Below, in pieces: positions 1 to 5,208 of a stretch of 5,291 bases of DNA. Numbering within the stretch: position 1 is the stretch's first letter; each line of letters opens with the position of its first letter. The stretch spans positions 1 through 5,291 of the forward strand of contig JAJRYM010000012.1 of NCBI GenBank assembly GCA_024275775.1. The letters are read 5' to 3'. Below the pieces are notes generated by a model. The model saw nothing but the letters and a program-made list of their open reading frames with translations, was not told the DNA's origin and searched no databases. The translations under genes were made by a program, and so were the position numbers. This DNA comes from Nitrospirota bacterium. GTDB lineage: Bacteria > Nitrospinota_A > UBA7883 > JACRGQ01.

Positions 1-299
1 TCGCCCCGATGTATCTAGGCGTTAGGGCGGTGGTAGTTAAATCGTTCGCGAGAATCCACAAGGCGAATCTTGTGAATTTCGGAATCGTTCCTCTAACATT
101 CGTCAACGAGAAGGATTACGACAAAATCAAGCAGGGGGACAAGCTCTCACTTGTGCTTAACGGCCTGAAAGGCGACACACTGACCATGAGGAATGAAACC
201 AGAAAAGTCGACATAGAAGTGGAACTGGCGCTTGATGGAAGAGCGAAGCAAATTTTGAAAGCCGGCGGGGCGCTTGGATACGCCCGCCAAAGCAAGTAG
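1..299 (+). CDS. Aconitate hydratase, C-terminal fragment (5' end outside window)
   Basis: This is the last 98 codons of an aconitase-family protein; the reading frame is already open at base 3 and ends at a TAG at 297-299. Aconitase interconverts citrate and isocitrate through cis-aconitate in the cytoplasmic TCA cycle, using a [4Fe-4S] cluster. The visible part is the swivel domain (domain 4): it reads APMYLGVRAVVVKSFARIH, then NLVNFGIVPLTF, then an acidic DYDKIKQGDKL stretch, and ends with an ILKAGGALGY tail like the ILAGGLLNY ends of bacterial aconitases. The catalytic GSSRE motif of the family would lie just before the window edge, and the cluster cysteines lie much further upstream, so activity cannot be judged here. 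The family (aconitase rather than homoaconitase or isopropylmalate dehydratase) is supported by the KSFARIH...NFGIxPLTF signature and by mdh following 11 nt later. The first ATG at base 9 is internal, not a start. Confidence 0.9.
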   Translation, partial: APMYLGVRAVVVKSFARIHKANLVNFGIVPLTFVNEKDYDKIKQGDKLSLVLNGLKGDTLTMRNETRKVDIEVELALDGRAKQILKAGGALGYARQSK

Positions 300-310
300 G
301 GGTTAAGCTT

Positions 311-1246
311 ATGAATATCGTTAGAAAGAAAATAACCGTAGTAGGCGCCGGGCACGTGGGCGCCACAACCGCCCAGTTATGCGCCTACAAGAAGCTGGGC
401 AACGTCGTGATGATAGATATCGTCGAAGGCGTGCCTCAGGGCAAGGCGCTCGACCTCATGGAGTCGGCTCCCATCGAATCGTTCGACATGAATGTGACCG
501 GCACCAACGATTACGCCGATACCGCCGATTCCGATGTGGTGATAATCACCGCCGGCCTTCCGCGCAAACCGGGCATGACCCGCGAGGATTTAAGGGATAT
601 CAACGCCGGTATAGTGAAAGACGTTACGGAGAATATCATCAAACATTCGCCTAACTGTTTCATGATAGTGGTAACCAATCCGGTGGATACCATGACGTAC
701 GTCGCCAAAAAATATTCCAACCTGCCTAAAAACAGGATAATGGGAATGGCGGGAGTACTCGATGCCGCCCGTTTCCGGCATTTCATTTCGCTGGAACTCG
801 GAGTAAGCAATCTGGACGTGAAAGCGATGGTTATGGGACTGCACGGGGGCGCGATGGTTCCCCTGCCGAGCCATACCAGCGTGGCGGGTATCCCCATAAA
901 GGAGCTTATCCCGCAGGACAGAATTGACGATATGGTTCAGCGCACCAGAGACGGAGGCGCGGAAATCGTCAAATATCTCAAAACCGGAAGCGCCTATTAC
1001 GCTCCGGCTTCATCCATCACCCAGATGGTGGAAACGATTGTGCGGGACAAGAAGAGAGTGCTCCCCTGCCCCGTTTATCTTGAAGGAGAGTACGGTCTCC
1101 ACGATATGTTCATGGGTGTTCCCTGCGTTATCGGCGCGCACGGCGTTGAGAAAATCTTGGAGCTTGAACTGACCGAAGAAGAGACGGCCCAGCTAAACAA
1201 ATCGGCGGAAGGCGTAAAAGCTTCTATCAGCCAGCTTAAAGTCTGA
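311..1246 (+). CDS. mdh: Malate dehydrogenase, NAD-dependent, LDH-like type
   Basis: This 311-residue protein oxidises malate to oxaloacetate with NAD+ in the cytoplasm (TCA cycle). The Rossmann motif GAGHVG is at 12-17, and Asp36 at the end of beta-2 favours NAD over NADP. The mobile loop AGLPRKPGMTREDL (81-94) carries the two substrate arginines R85 and R91; an Arg at the loop position where lactate dehydrogenases have Gln marks a malate enzyme. NP at 123-124, D151-xx-R154 and H178 supply the rest of the active site (His/Asp relay and a carboxylate-binding Arg). The length is normal for the bacterial LDH-like MDH group. The stretch around the catalytic His reads GLHGGAMVPLP, with Gly180 where Asp (HGD) is usual. 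The start ATG is preceded by AGGGG at 298-302, eight bases upstream and overlapping the aconitase stop, so the two genes are probably one operon. A strong terminator follows. Confidence 0.96.
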   Translation: MNIVRKKITVVGAGHVGATTAQLCAYKKLGNVVMIDIVEGVPQGKALDLMESAPIESFDMNVTGTNDYADTADSDVVIITAGLPRKPGMTREDLRDINAGIVKDVTENIIKHSPNCFMIVVTNPVDTMTYVAKKYSNLPKNRIMGMAGVLDAARFRHFISLELGVSNLDVKAMVMGLHGGAMVPLPSHTSVAGIPIKELIPQDRIDDMVQRTRDGGAEIVKYLKTGSAYYAPASSITQMVETIVRDKKRVLPCPVYLEGEYGLHDMFMGVPCVIGAHGVEKILELELTEEETAQLNKSAEGVKASISQLKV

Positions 1247-1264
1247 GCCTTAAAACCCTGAAGC

Positions 1265-1301
1265 AAAGGCGCGGTATGTAACAACATGCCGCGCCTTTTT
1301 T
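1265..1301 (+). terminator. Rho-independent terminator after mdh, possibly bidirectional
   Basis: The arms 1265-1279 and 1284-1298 pair over 15 positions with a single T:G wobble (1275 with 1288) and enclose a four-base AACA loop. The core is GGCGCGG/CCGCGCC, and the 3' arm runs into T1296-T1301. It begins 18 nt after the mdh stop, as expected for the end of the acn-mdh transcript. The convergent cytochrome gene ends inside the T-run (its TAA is complementary to 1300-1302), so the same hairpin lies directly downstream of that gene on the minus strand. There the hairpin is followed by only a short TTTGCTT run, so termination in that direction is probably weaker. Confidence 0.92.
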
Positions 1302-1776
1302 ATTTGTCCGTTTTGAAGGTTTGGGCTGTGTGGCACTTTGAACAGTCTTCCTCGCCGGTATCCTTGTGGATATCGGGGAGCATGTGGCAATCGGCGCATT
1401 TTCCCGATTTCTCGTAATCCGAATGGCTAAACGCAAAGGTTATATTCCCATTCTTTCCCAAGTGCTCGGTATGGCATTTCATGCAGTCTTCGTGATGTAT
1501 ATGCTGTACGAGGGGCGATTCTGTAGGCTTCATTCTTTTCCGGAAAAACGATGAAGCATGACATCCGGCGCGGGCGCAATTAATCGGCCTCACTTCCTGC
1601 ATCGGCTCGTGGCATACCTGGCATTTTTCAATGCCGGCGTGCGCTAAATTAAGCGGCTCGCTGGAAGCGAATATTGTAAGCCTGTCGCCCATATACATAA
1701 TAACCAGCGCGCCGGTGATAATCGCCAGCAGAAACGAAAGAGGCTTAATCCAGCTTCTTTTGCCTGTTTTCTTCAC
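1300..1776 (-). CDS. Membrane-anchored pentaheme c-type cytochrome
   Basis: This is a 158-residue electron-transfer protein. Residues 1-11 are basic (KKTGKR), followed by one hydrophobic helix at about 12-30 with no clear signal-peptidase site, so it is probably an uncleaved anchor with the rest in the periplasm. Five covalent heme sites are visible: CQVCH 52-56, CARAGCH 67-73 (a CX4CH spacing), CMKCH 98-102, CADCH 127-131 and CSKCH 145-149. Seven further histidines (46, 91, 94, 95, 105, 118, 137) are enough for bis-His ligation of all five. The style resembles class III (c3/c7) cytochromes, in which CX4CH also occurs, but I cannot name a subfamily or redox partner. The start is GTG: an in-frame TAA at 1801-1803 lies upstream, no ATG lies between, and the first internal ATGs fall inside the anchor helix. 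No Shine-Dalgarno sequence is visible. It lies 45 nt downstream of dnaN on the same strand. Confidence 0.88.
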   Translation of the reverse strand: MKKTGKRSWIKPLSFLLAIITGALVIMYMGDRLTIFASSEPLNLAHAGIEKCQVCHEPMQEVRPINCARAGCHASSFFRKRMKPTESPLVQHIHHEDCMKCHTEHLGKNGNITFAFSHSDYEKSGKCADCHMLPDIHKDTGEEDCSKCHTAQTFKTDK

Positions 1777-1820
1777 TTCAGTAAAGTGAAATACGCGCGA
1801 TTAAAATCCGTGAAGGATTT
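1772..1820 (-). promoter_or_regulatory. Two hairpins between dnaN and the cytochrome, one over the start codon
   Basis: On the minus strand, just after the dnaN stop, AAATCC (1820-1815) and GGATTT (1809-1804) form a 6-bp stem with the loop TTCAC. Further on, TTCACTT (1790-1784) and AAGTGAA (1778-1772) form a perfect 7-bp stem with the loop TACTG. The GTG start codon of the cytochrome (1776-1774) lies inside the second 3' arm. The loop TTCAC of the first hairpin is also complementary to the GTGAA that contains the start codon, so two alternative pairings could mask it. The repeats are plain in the sequence; a role as an attenuator of dnaN read-through or as a translational switch is inference. 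The stems are short, so chance is possible. Confidence 0.4.
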
Positions 1821-1821
1821 A

Positions 1822-2928
1822 TCAGATGCGCATCGGCATGATGATGGACAGATATTCATCGTCATCAACTGGCTGAACGAGAAGGGCGTCTTCGGCTCCT
1901 TCCGCCTTGAATAAAACCTTATCGCACGTTATATGGCCGAGGGTTTCAATTACGTAGGCGGCGTTAATCCCTGTTTTTACCGGAGTGGAATCGTATTCTA
2001 TATCAAGCTCTTCAAAAGCTTCTCCCACCTCGCTGGCTTCCGAAGATATTTCCAGCTTGCCCTTCTTGAAGTGGAAATGCGCCAGCTTTGATTTTTCCGA
2101 GGCCACAGTCGAAACGCGCCTGAGCGCTTTTATTGTGCTTTCAACATCCATAACAGCCTCCCGGCTGTTTCTGTAAGGAATAACCTGCTCGTAATTCGGG
2201 TAGGAACCTTCCACCTCTCTGGTGAAAAACAGCAGTGAACCTTTTTTAAAGAAAATGCGGTTTCCCGTTCTTAAGACGCGAAGTTCTTCATTTTCATCTC
2301 CCTCGTCAAGGAGTTTTTTGAGTTCAAGCACCCCTTTGCGCGGAATTATCATGGAAATTTTGTCCGTTATCGGAAGATCAACCGTTCTGCTGATGTAGGC
2401 AAGCCTGTGCCCGTCGGTGGCGACAACTTTAAGCGAGTTGGGGTAAAACTGGCAGTAAATGCCGTTAAGCGCCATTCTGGATTCATTCTGGCTGGCGGCG
2501 TACACGGTTTTATCGAGCATGCCTCTGAACATCGTAGAATCAATATCTATAAGATCTTTTTCCGGCAGGTCGGGCTCTTCGGGATAATCATCCGGGTCTA
2601 TAGTCGCCAGTTTGAAATTGGACCTTCCGCAATCGACCTCGCACCGCCCGGAGCCGGCGTAACGGAAGCGGATTTCCTCTTCGGGAAGCTGGCGCACTAT
2701 ATCGAAAAGCGTGCGGCCGTTTATCGCTACAGCGCCTTCTTTCTGAACAGAAGCCGGATAAACGCCGCTTAAACCGACGTCATAATCAGTGGCGAAAACT
2801 TCTATGCCGCCCTTAACGGTTTTTATCCGAATATTGCTTAAAACGGGGTTGGCGCCCTTAAGATTTATGAAACCCTGCACTCTCTGCGCGCAAAGCAGAA
2901 TATCTTTTTGCTCTATTGTGAATTCCAT
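1822..2928 (-). CDS. dnaN: DNA polymerase III beta subunit (sliding clamp)
   Basis: This 368-residue protein is the replication clamp; it dimerises into a ring around DNA and tethers polymerase III and repair partners. The length matches the bacterial family (about 365-380), with three repeated clamp domains at roughly 1-122, 123-246 and 247-368. Hallmarks are NPVLSNI at 27-33, ATDGHRLA at 170-177, EGSYPNYEQVIP at 240-251 and the C-terminal MPMRI at 364-368, equivalent to the MPMRL end that lines the partner-binding pocket in E. coli. The ATG start is preceded on the minus strand by a GGGGAAAG purine run a few bases upstream, and the N-terminus MEFTIEQKDILLCAQ is normal. The neighbours are unusual: dnaA, recF and gyrB are all absent, with acr3 upstream beyond a 144-bp gap and a cytochrome downstream. 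It is probably transcribed from its own promoter in that gap. Confidence 0.97.
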   Translation of the reverse strand: MEFTIEQKDILLCAQRVQGFINLKGANPVLSNIRIKTVKGGIEVFATDYDVGLSGVYPASVQKEGAVAINGRTLFDIVRQLPEEEIRFRYAGSGRCEVDCGRSNFKLATIDPDDYPEEPDLPEKDLIDIDSTMFRGMLDKTVYAASQNESRMALNGIYCQFYPNSLKVVATDGHRLAYISRTVDLPITDKISMIIPRKGVLELKKLLDEGDENEELRVLRTGNRIFFKKGSLLFFTREVEGSYPNYEQVIPYRNSREAVMDVESTIKALRRVSTVASEKSKLAHFHFKKGKLEISSEASEVGEAFEELDIEYDSTPVKTGINAAYVIETLGHITCDKVLFKAEGAEDALLVQPVDDDEYLSIIMPMRI

Positions 2929-3010
2929 AGCTTTCCCCGAAACATTCTTTGACTATATGGTTTAAAACATTAAAAAACTAAAATTTAAATAAACCTATTT
3001 AGATTTACAT

Positions 3011-3039
3011 ACGCTAGCAGAATGCAATTTATATGTCAA
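3011..3039 (-). promoter_or_regulatory. Candidate sigma70-type promoter for dnaN
   Basis: On the minus strand a perfect -35 TTGACA (3039-3034) is followed after 17 nt by TAGCGT (3016-3011), a weak -10 (three of six matches) that has the TGn extension just before it. Transcription would begin near 3004, leaving a leader of about 75 nt before the dnaN ATG. A second candidate -10, TATAGT (2957-2952), lies closer to the gene but has no good -35. The whole gap 2929-3072 is AT-rich compared with its surroundings and holds no gene. I see no DnaA boxes in it. Confidence 0.45.
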
Positions 3040-3072
3040 TTTTTGAAGGATACTGCGGAATTATTCGATAAT

Positions 3073-4206
3073 TCAGCGGCCGGTATGGATATGAATGGTT
3101 TCCGGGCAACAGGTTTCGTAGGGCACAACGCCCTCCCTGCGTTCGTACCATGCGCGGGAACGGTTCACCACTTCCACCGCAAACAGCATCACCGGAACCT
3201 CGATAAGAACCCCGACGACTGTGGCCAGCGTGGCGCCCGATTCAAATCCGAACAAAGCGATAGCTGTGGCAACCGCCAGCTCAAAGAAATTGCTTGCCCC
3301 GATTAACGCCGAAGGCCCGGCCACGCAATGGGGAGAGCGGACAGCCCGGTTCAGCAGATAGGCAAGCCCCGAGTTGAACAGAACCTGAATCAAAATAGGT
3401 ACGGCAAGAAGTGCTATTATTAGCGGTTGCCCGATTATTTGCTCCCCCTGAAAGCCGAACAGCAGGACAAGCGTCGCTAAAAGCGCTCCGAGCGACAGCG
3501 GATGTAGAGCTTTCAGCATGCGCTCCAAACGCAGATAGCCGTGCTCGCTTCTGAGCATCCATGCGCGCCACAGAGAAGCCGCGAGCAAAGGCGCTATCAC
3601 ATAAAGCCCCACCGAAAGCAGTAGCGTGCCCCATGGAACGGTAATGGCCGAAAGGCCAAGCAACAGCCCCACAACGGGAGCAAAGGCGAACACCATAATC
3701 GCATCGTTGAGCGCCACCTGCGAAAGAGTGAAGTGAGGTTCGCCACGGGAGAGATGGCTCCAGACGAACACCATTGCCGTGCATGGTGCGGCGGCAAGCA
3801 GGATAAGGCCGGCTATATAGGAATCAATCTGCGCGGCGGGAAGCCAAGGACGGAACAGGTATCCGATAAACAGCCAGCCAAGCAGAGCCATGGAAAACGG
3901 CTTCACAGCCCAGTTAACGAACAGGGTAACGGTTACTCCGCGCCAGTGTTTAGTAACGCCTTTAAGCGCGCGCAGATCCACTTTTAAAAGCATAGGCACA
4001 ATCATCAGCCATACAAGAACCGCCACAGGCAGGTTAATCCTCTCCAGTTCCAGCCGGCCCACCGCATGGAAAACGGCTGGGAACAGATGCCCCAAAGCGA
4101 TTCCCGCGATTATGCAGAGAAATACCCATACCGTTAAATAACGCTCAAACAGCCCCATTGGATTGCCCCCGCTTCTTTGCGCCCTGTTTTTGGATTCCGA
4201 ACTCAT
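3073..4206 (-). CDS. acr3: Arsenite efflux transporter, ACR3 family
   Basis: This 377-residue inner-membrane protein exports arsenite (and often antimonite). About ten hydrophobic segments are visible between residues 24 and 347. Family hallmarks are GLFERYLTVWVFLCI at 18-32, NWAVKPFSMALLGWLF at 98-113, APCTAMVFVWS at 140-150 with the essential metalloid-binding Cys142, ALNDAIMVF at 165-173, GASNFFELAVATA at 303-315 and GVLIEVPVM at 332-340 with the conserved Glu336. This is ACR3, not the unrelated ArsB permease. I chose the ATG at 4206 because GAGGAGA sits seven bases upstream and its ATG overlaps the arsC TGA (ATGA), a translational-coupling arrangement. The ATG at 4158 (residue 17, MGLFERY) is where many homologues begin and is the alternative. 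The C-terminal tail after W353 is odd: it carries Cys366-Cys367 and His372-x-His374. It is the last gene of the ars operon. Confidence 0.95.
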   Translation of the reverse strand: MSSESKNRAQRSGGNPMGLFERYLTVWVFLCIIAGIALGHLFPAVFHAVGRLELERINLPVAVLVWLMIVPMLLKVDLRALKGVTKHWRGVTVTLFVNWAVKPFSMALLGWLFIGYLFRPWLPAAQIDSYIAGLILLAAAPCTAMVFVWSHLSRGEPHFTLSQVALNDAIMVFAFAPVVGLLLGLSAITVPWGTLLLSVGLYVIAPLLAASLWRAWMLRSEHGYLRLERMLKALHPLSLGALLATLVLLFGFQGEQIIGQPLIIALLAVPILIQVLFNSGLAYLLNRAVRSPHCVAGPSALIGASNFFELAVATAIALFGFESGATLATVVGVLIEVPVMLFAVEVVNRSRAWYERREGVVPYETCCPETIHIHTGR

Positions 4207-4649
4207 ATCTGATTCTCCTCGCGTAAATCGGCAACCAGTTCCCGCACCCGCCGTTCGATATCATCGCGGATGGCGCGAAAAACCGCCATAATCTCATCTT
4301 CCGTGCCGATAGCGCGGGCTGGGTCTTCAAGCGGCCAATAGGTTTTTCGTTTTCCGGCCGGAAGTGCGGGGCAGTGTTCGTCCGCGTGACCGCAGACCGT
4401 AACAACGATATCGGCCCAGCCAAGCAGTTCCGGGGTCAGCCTTGTTGATTCCTGCCCGGAAATATCAATGCCGGCCTCCGCCATAATGGAAATCGCCCTT
4501 GGATTTTTTCCGTGGGCTTCAATGCCGGCCGACTCGGCTTCAACCCATTCTCCGCCAAGCCTGCGGCACCACCCTTCCGCCATCTGGCTTCGGCAGGAAT
4601 TTCCGGTGCAAAGGAAAAGTATCTTCAGTTTTTTCTCTGGCGTTTGCAT
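4203..4649 (-). CDS. arsC: Arsenate reductase, thioredoxin-coupled (LMW phosphatase family)
   Basis: This 148-residue cytoplasmic enzyme reduces arsenate to arsenite, the substrate of the downstream pump. It has the LMW protein-tyrosine-phosphatase P-loop CTGNSCR (C14 nucleophile to R20, with C19), followed by VTVCGHADEHC with C86 and C93, and the general-acid motif DP at 109-110. C14, C86 and C93 match the three-cysteine relay C10/C82/C89 of the S. aureus-type thioredoxin-dependent enzymes, and C19 matches C15, so this is not the glutaredoxin-type ArsC and not a plain phosphatase. The start chosen is ATG 4649 (MQTPEKKLKILFLC), with GGAG five bases upstream. An in-frame ATG at 4739 would add 30 residues that are only arsR sequence read in another frame. 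The first 25 nt overlap the end of arsR, and the last 4 nt overlap the start of acr3. Confidence 0.95.
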   Translation of the reverse strand: MQTPEKKLKILFLCTGNSCRSQMAEGWCRRLGGEWVEAESAGIEAHGKNPRAISIMAEAGIDISGQESTRLTPELLGWADIVVTVCGHADEHCPALPAGKRKTYWPLEDPARAIGTEDEIMAVFRAIRDDIERRVRELVADLREENQI

Positions 4650-4990
4650 AACGTCTCCGGATTTGTTTTCAGAATATTTTTTAACTGCCGAACATCCTTC
4701 GCGGTCTCCTTGCCGCCCTTTAGCGAACGGGATACCCAATCAAGAGCTCCGCGAACCAGAGGCGCGGCGTTATCGCCTGCCTGCCGGTAATATATCCAAC
4801 GGCCGTCTTTCCTGCTTTCCACCAGCCGCGCCTGCTTAAGTATCGACATATGCCTGGAGACAGTTGACGGCGAAAGTCCGAGCAGTTCGATAATCTGGCA
4901 CAGGCAGAGTTCGCTTAGCCGGAGGGCAAACAGGGCGCGCAACCGATTTTCATCCGCAAGCGCTTTTACGACAGCAACGACATCCCTCAT
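4625..4990 (-). CDS. arsR: Arsenic-responsive repressor, ArsR/SmtB family
   Basis: This 121-residue winged-helix repressor is expected to bind its own promoter as a dimer and release it when arsenite or antimonite binds. After KALADENRLRAL near the N-terminus comes ELCLCQIIELLGLSPSTVSRHMSILKQARLV. The Cys29-x-Cys31 pair at the start of the recognition region corresponds to the ELCVCDL metalloid site of E. coli-type ArsR, and SPSTVSRHMSILKQ is the recognition helix. The wing is SRKDGRWIYYR at 59-69. A further Cys115 lies in the basic C-terminal tail. I chose ATG 4990 over the in-frame ATG 4996 because AGGAG ends directly against 4996 (no spacing) but is six bases from 4990. It is the first gene of arsR-arsC-acr3, and a good promoter stands just upstream. 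Confidence 0.94.
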   Translation of the reverse strand: MRDVVAVVKALADENRLRALFALRLSELCLCQIIELLGLSPSTVSRHMSILKQARLVESRKDGRWIYYRQAGDNAAPLVRGALDWVSRSLKGGKETAKDVRQLKNILKTNPETLCKRQRKN

Positions 4991-4996
4991 CCACAT

Positions 4997-5001
4997 CTCC
5001 T
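4997..5001 (-). promoter_or_regulatory. arsR: Ribosome binding site that decides the arsR start
   Basis: The minus strand reads AGGAG (5001-4997) followed by ATGTGG and then ATG at 4990. The ATG at 4996 touches the AGGAG and could not be initiated from it in the usual way, whereas the ATG at 4990 has the standard six-base spacing. This shortens the protein by two residues (Met-Trp) compared with the longest reading frame. Confidence 0.75.
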
Positions 5002-5027
5002 ATACTTCGCCAAATATCGAAATGATA
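5001..5027. promoter_or_regulatory. Candidate ArsR operator over the arsR start of transcription
   Basis: An imperfect inverted repeat, TATACTTCG (5001-5009) and CGAAATGATA (5018-5027), spans the -10 element, the likely transcription start near 5015 and the RBS. The central TTCG/CGAA arms match exactly; the outer parts match only if one base is bulged. The place is right for ArsR, which usually binds at or just after the -10 of its own operon. The assignment rests on position and partial symmetry only; no family consensus was matched. Confidence 0.35.
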
Positions 5028-5050
5028 CGCTCCGATTAAAAGCAAGTCAA
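5022..5050 (-). promoter_or_regulatory. Sigma70-type promoter of the arsR-arsC-acr3 operon
   Basis: On the minus strand TTGACT (5050-5045, five of six matches to TTGACA) is followed after exactly 17 nt by TATCAT (5027-5022, five of six matches to TATAAT). Transcription would begin near 5015, giving a leader of about 25 nt before the arsR ATG at 4990. No other reading frame competes for the 4991-5131 gap, and no terminator separates this promoter from the tRNA upstream. Confidence 0.75.
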
Positions 5051-5131
5051 CAGGATGAAGGCGAACGCTATTCAGAAATACGAAACCCGAATAAAAGAGC
5101 GTCTGCAACAAGGCAAGAGAAAATAGGAAAT

Positions 5132-5208
5132 TGGTGGCGGTGCAGGGATTCGAACCCCGGACACTGGGAATATGAGTCCCATGCTCTAACCAACTGAGCT
5201 ACACCGCC
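5132..5208 (-). tRNA. tRNA-Met (anticodon CAT), elongator type
   Basis: A complete 77-nt cloverleaf can be drawn on the minus strand. The acceptor GGCGGTG pairs with CACCGCC without mismatch, the D arm is GCTC...GAGC, the anticodon stem TGGGA/TCCCA encloses the loop CTCATAT (CAT at 5174-5172), and the T stem CGGGG/CCCTG has one G-U pair and the loop TTCGAAT. The discriminator is A and the 3' CCA is encoded (5134-5132). The first acceptor pair is a normal G-C, so it is not the initiator, which has an unpaired position 1/72. A tRNA-Ile whose CAT is modified to lysidine cannot be excluded by reading, but the body resembles bacterial elongator Met tRNAs. No obvious promoter of its own is visible in 5209-5291. 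Confidence 0.93.

Noticed and set aside
511..897. A 128-codon open frame antisense to mdh
   Set aside because: No recognisable motif, no convincing RBS, and it mirrors the codon pattern of mdh.
2407..2772. A 121-codon plus-strand open frame antisense to dnaN
   Set aside because: It is a shadow of the conserved dnaN frame and has no family resemblance.
2929..3072. A replication origin beside dnaN
   Set aside because: The gap is AT-rich, but I see no DnaA-box-like TTATNCACA sequences and dnaA is absent, so AT-richness alone is better explained by promoters.
3059..3073. The palindrome AATTAT-TCG-ATAATT at the end of acr3, considered as a terminator
   Set aside because: The stem is only six A-T pairs with no following T-run in the direction of transcription, so it is too weak to call.
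3022..3306. A 94-codon plus-strand frame reaching from the AT-rich gap into acr3
   Set aside because: Most of it is antisense to the conserved acr3 C-terminal part; there is no RBS or recognisable domain.
3281..3784. A 167-codon open frame on the minus strand inside acr3
   Set aside because: It is an out-of-frame shadow of acr3 with a translation unlike a folded protein; the acr3 frame has clear family motifs.
4650..4739. A 30-residue N-terminal extension of arsC starting at ATG 4739
   Set aside because: It lies entirely within arsR in another frame, does not resemble the start of LMW-type arsenate reductases, and the ATG at 4649 has a proper GGAG and the expected MQTPEKKLKILFLC start.
2929..5131. 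A duplicated tRNA 3' end (att site) marking an island boundary
   Set aside because: No copy of the T-arm or acceptor sequence was found between the tRNA and dnaN by eye.
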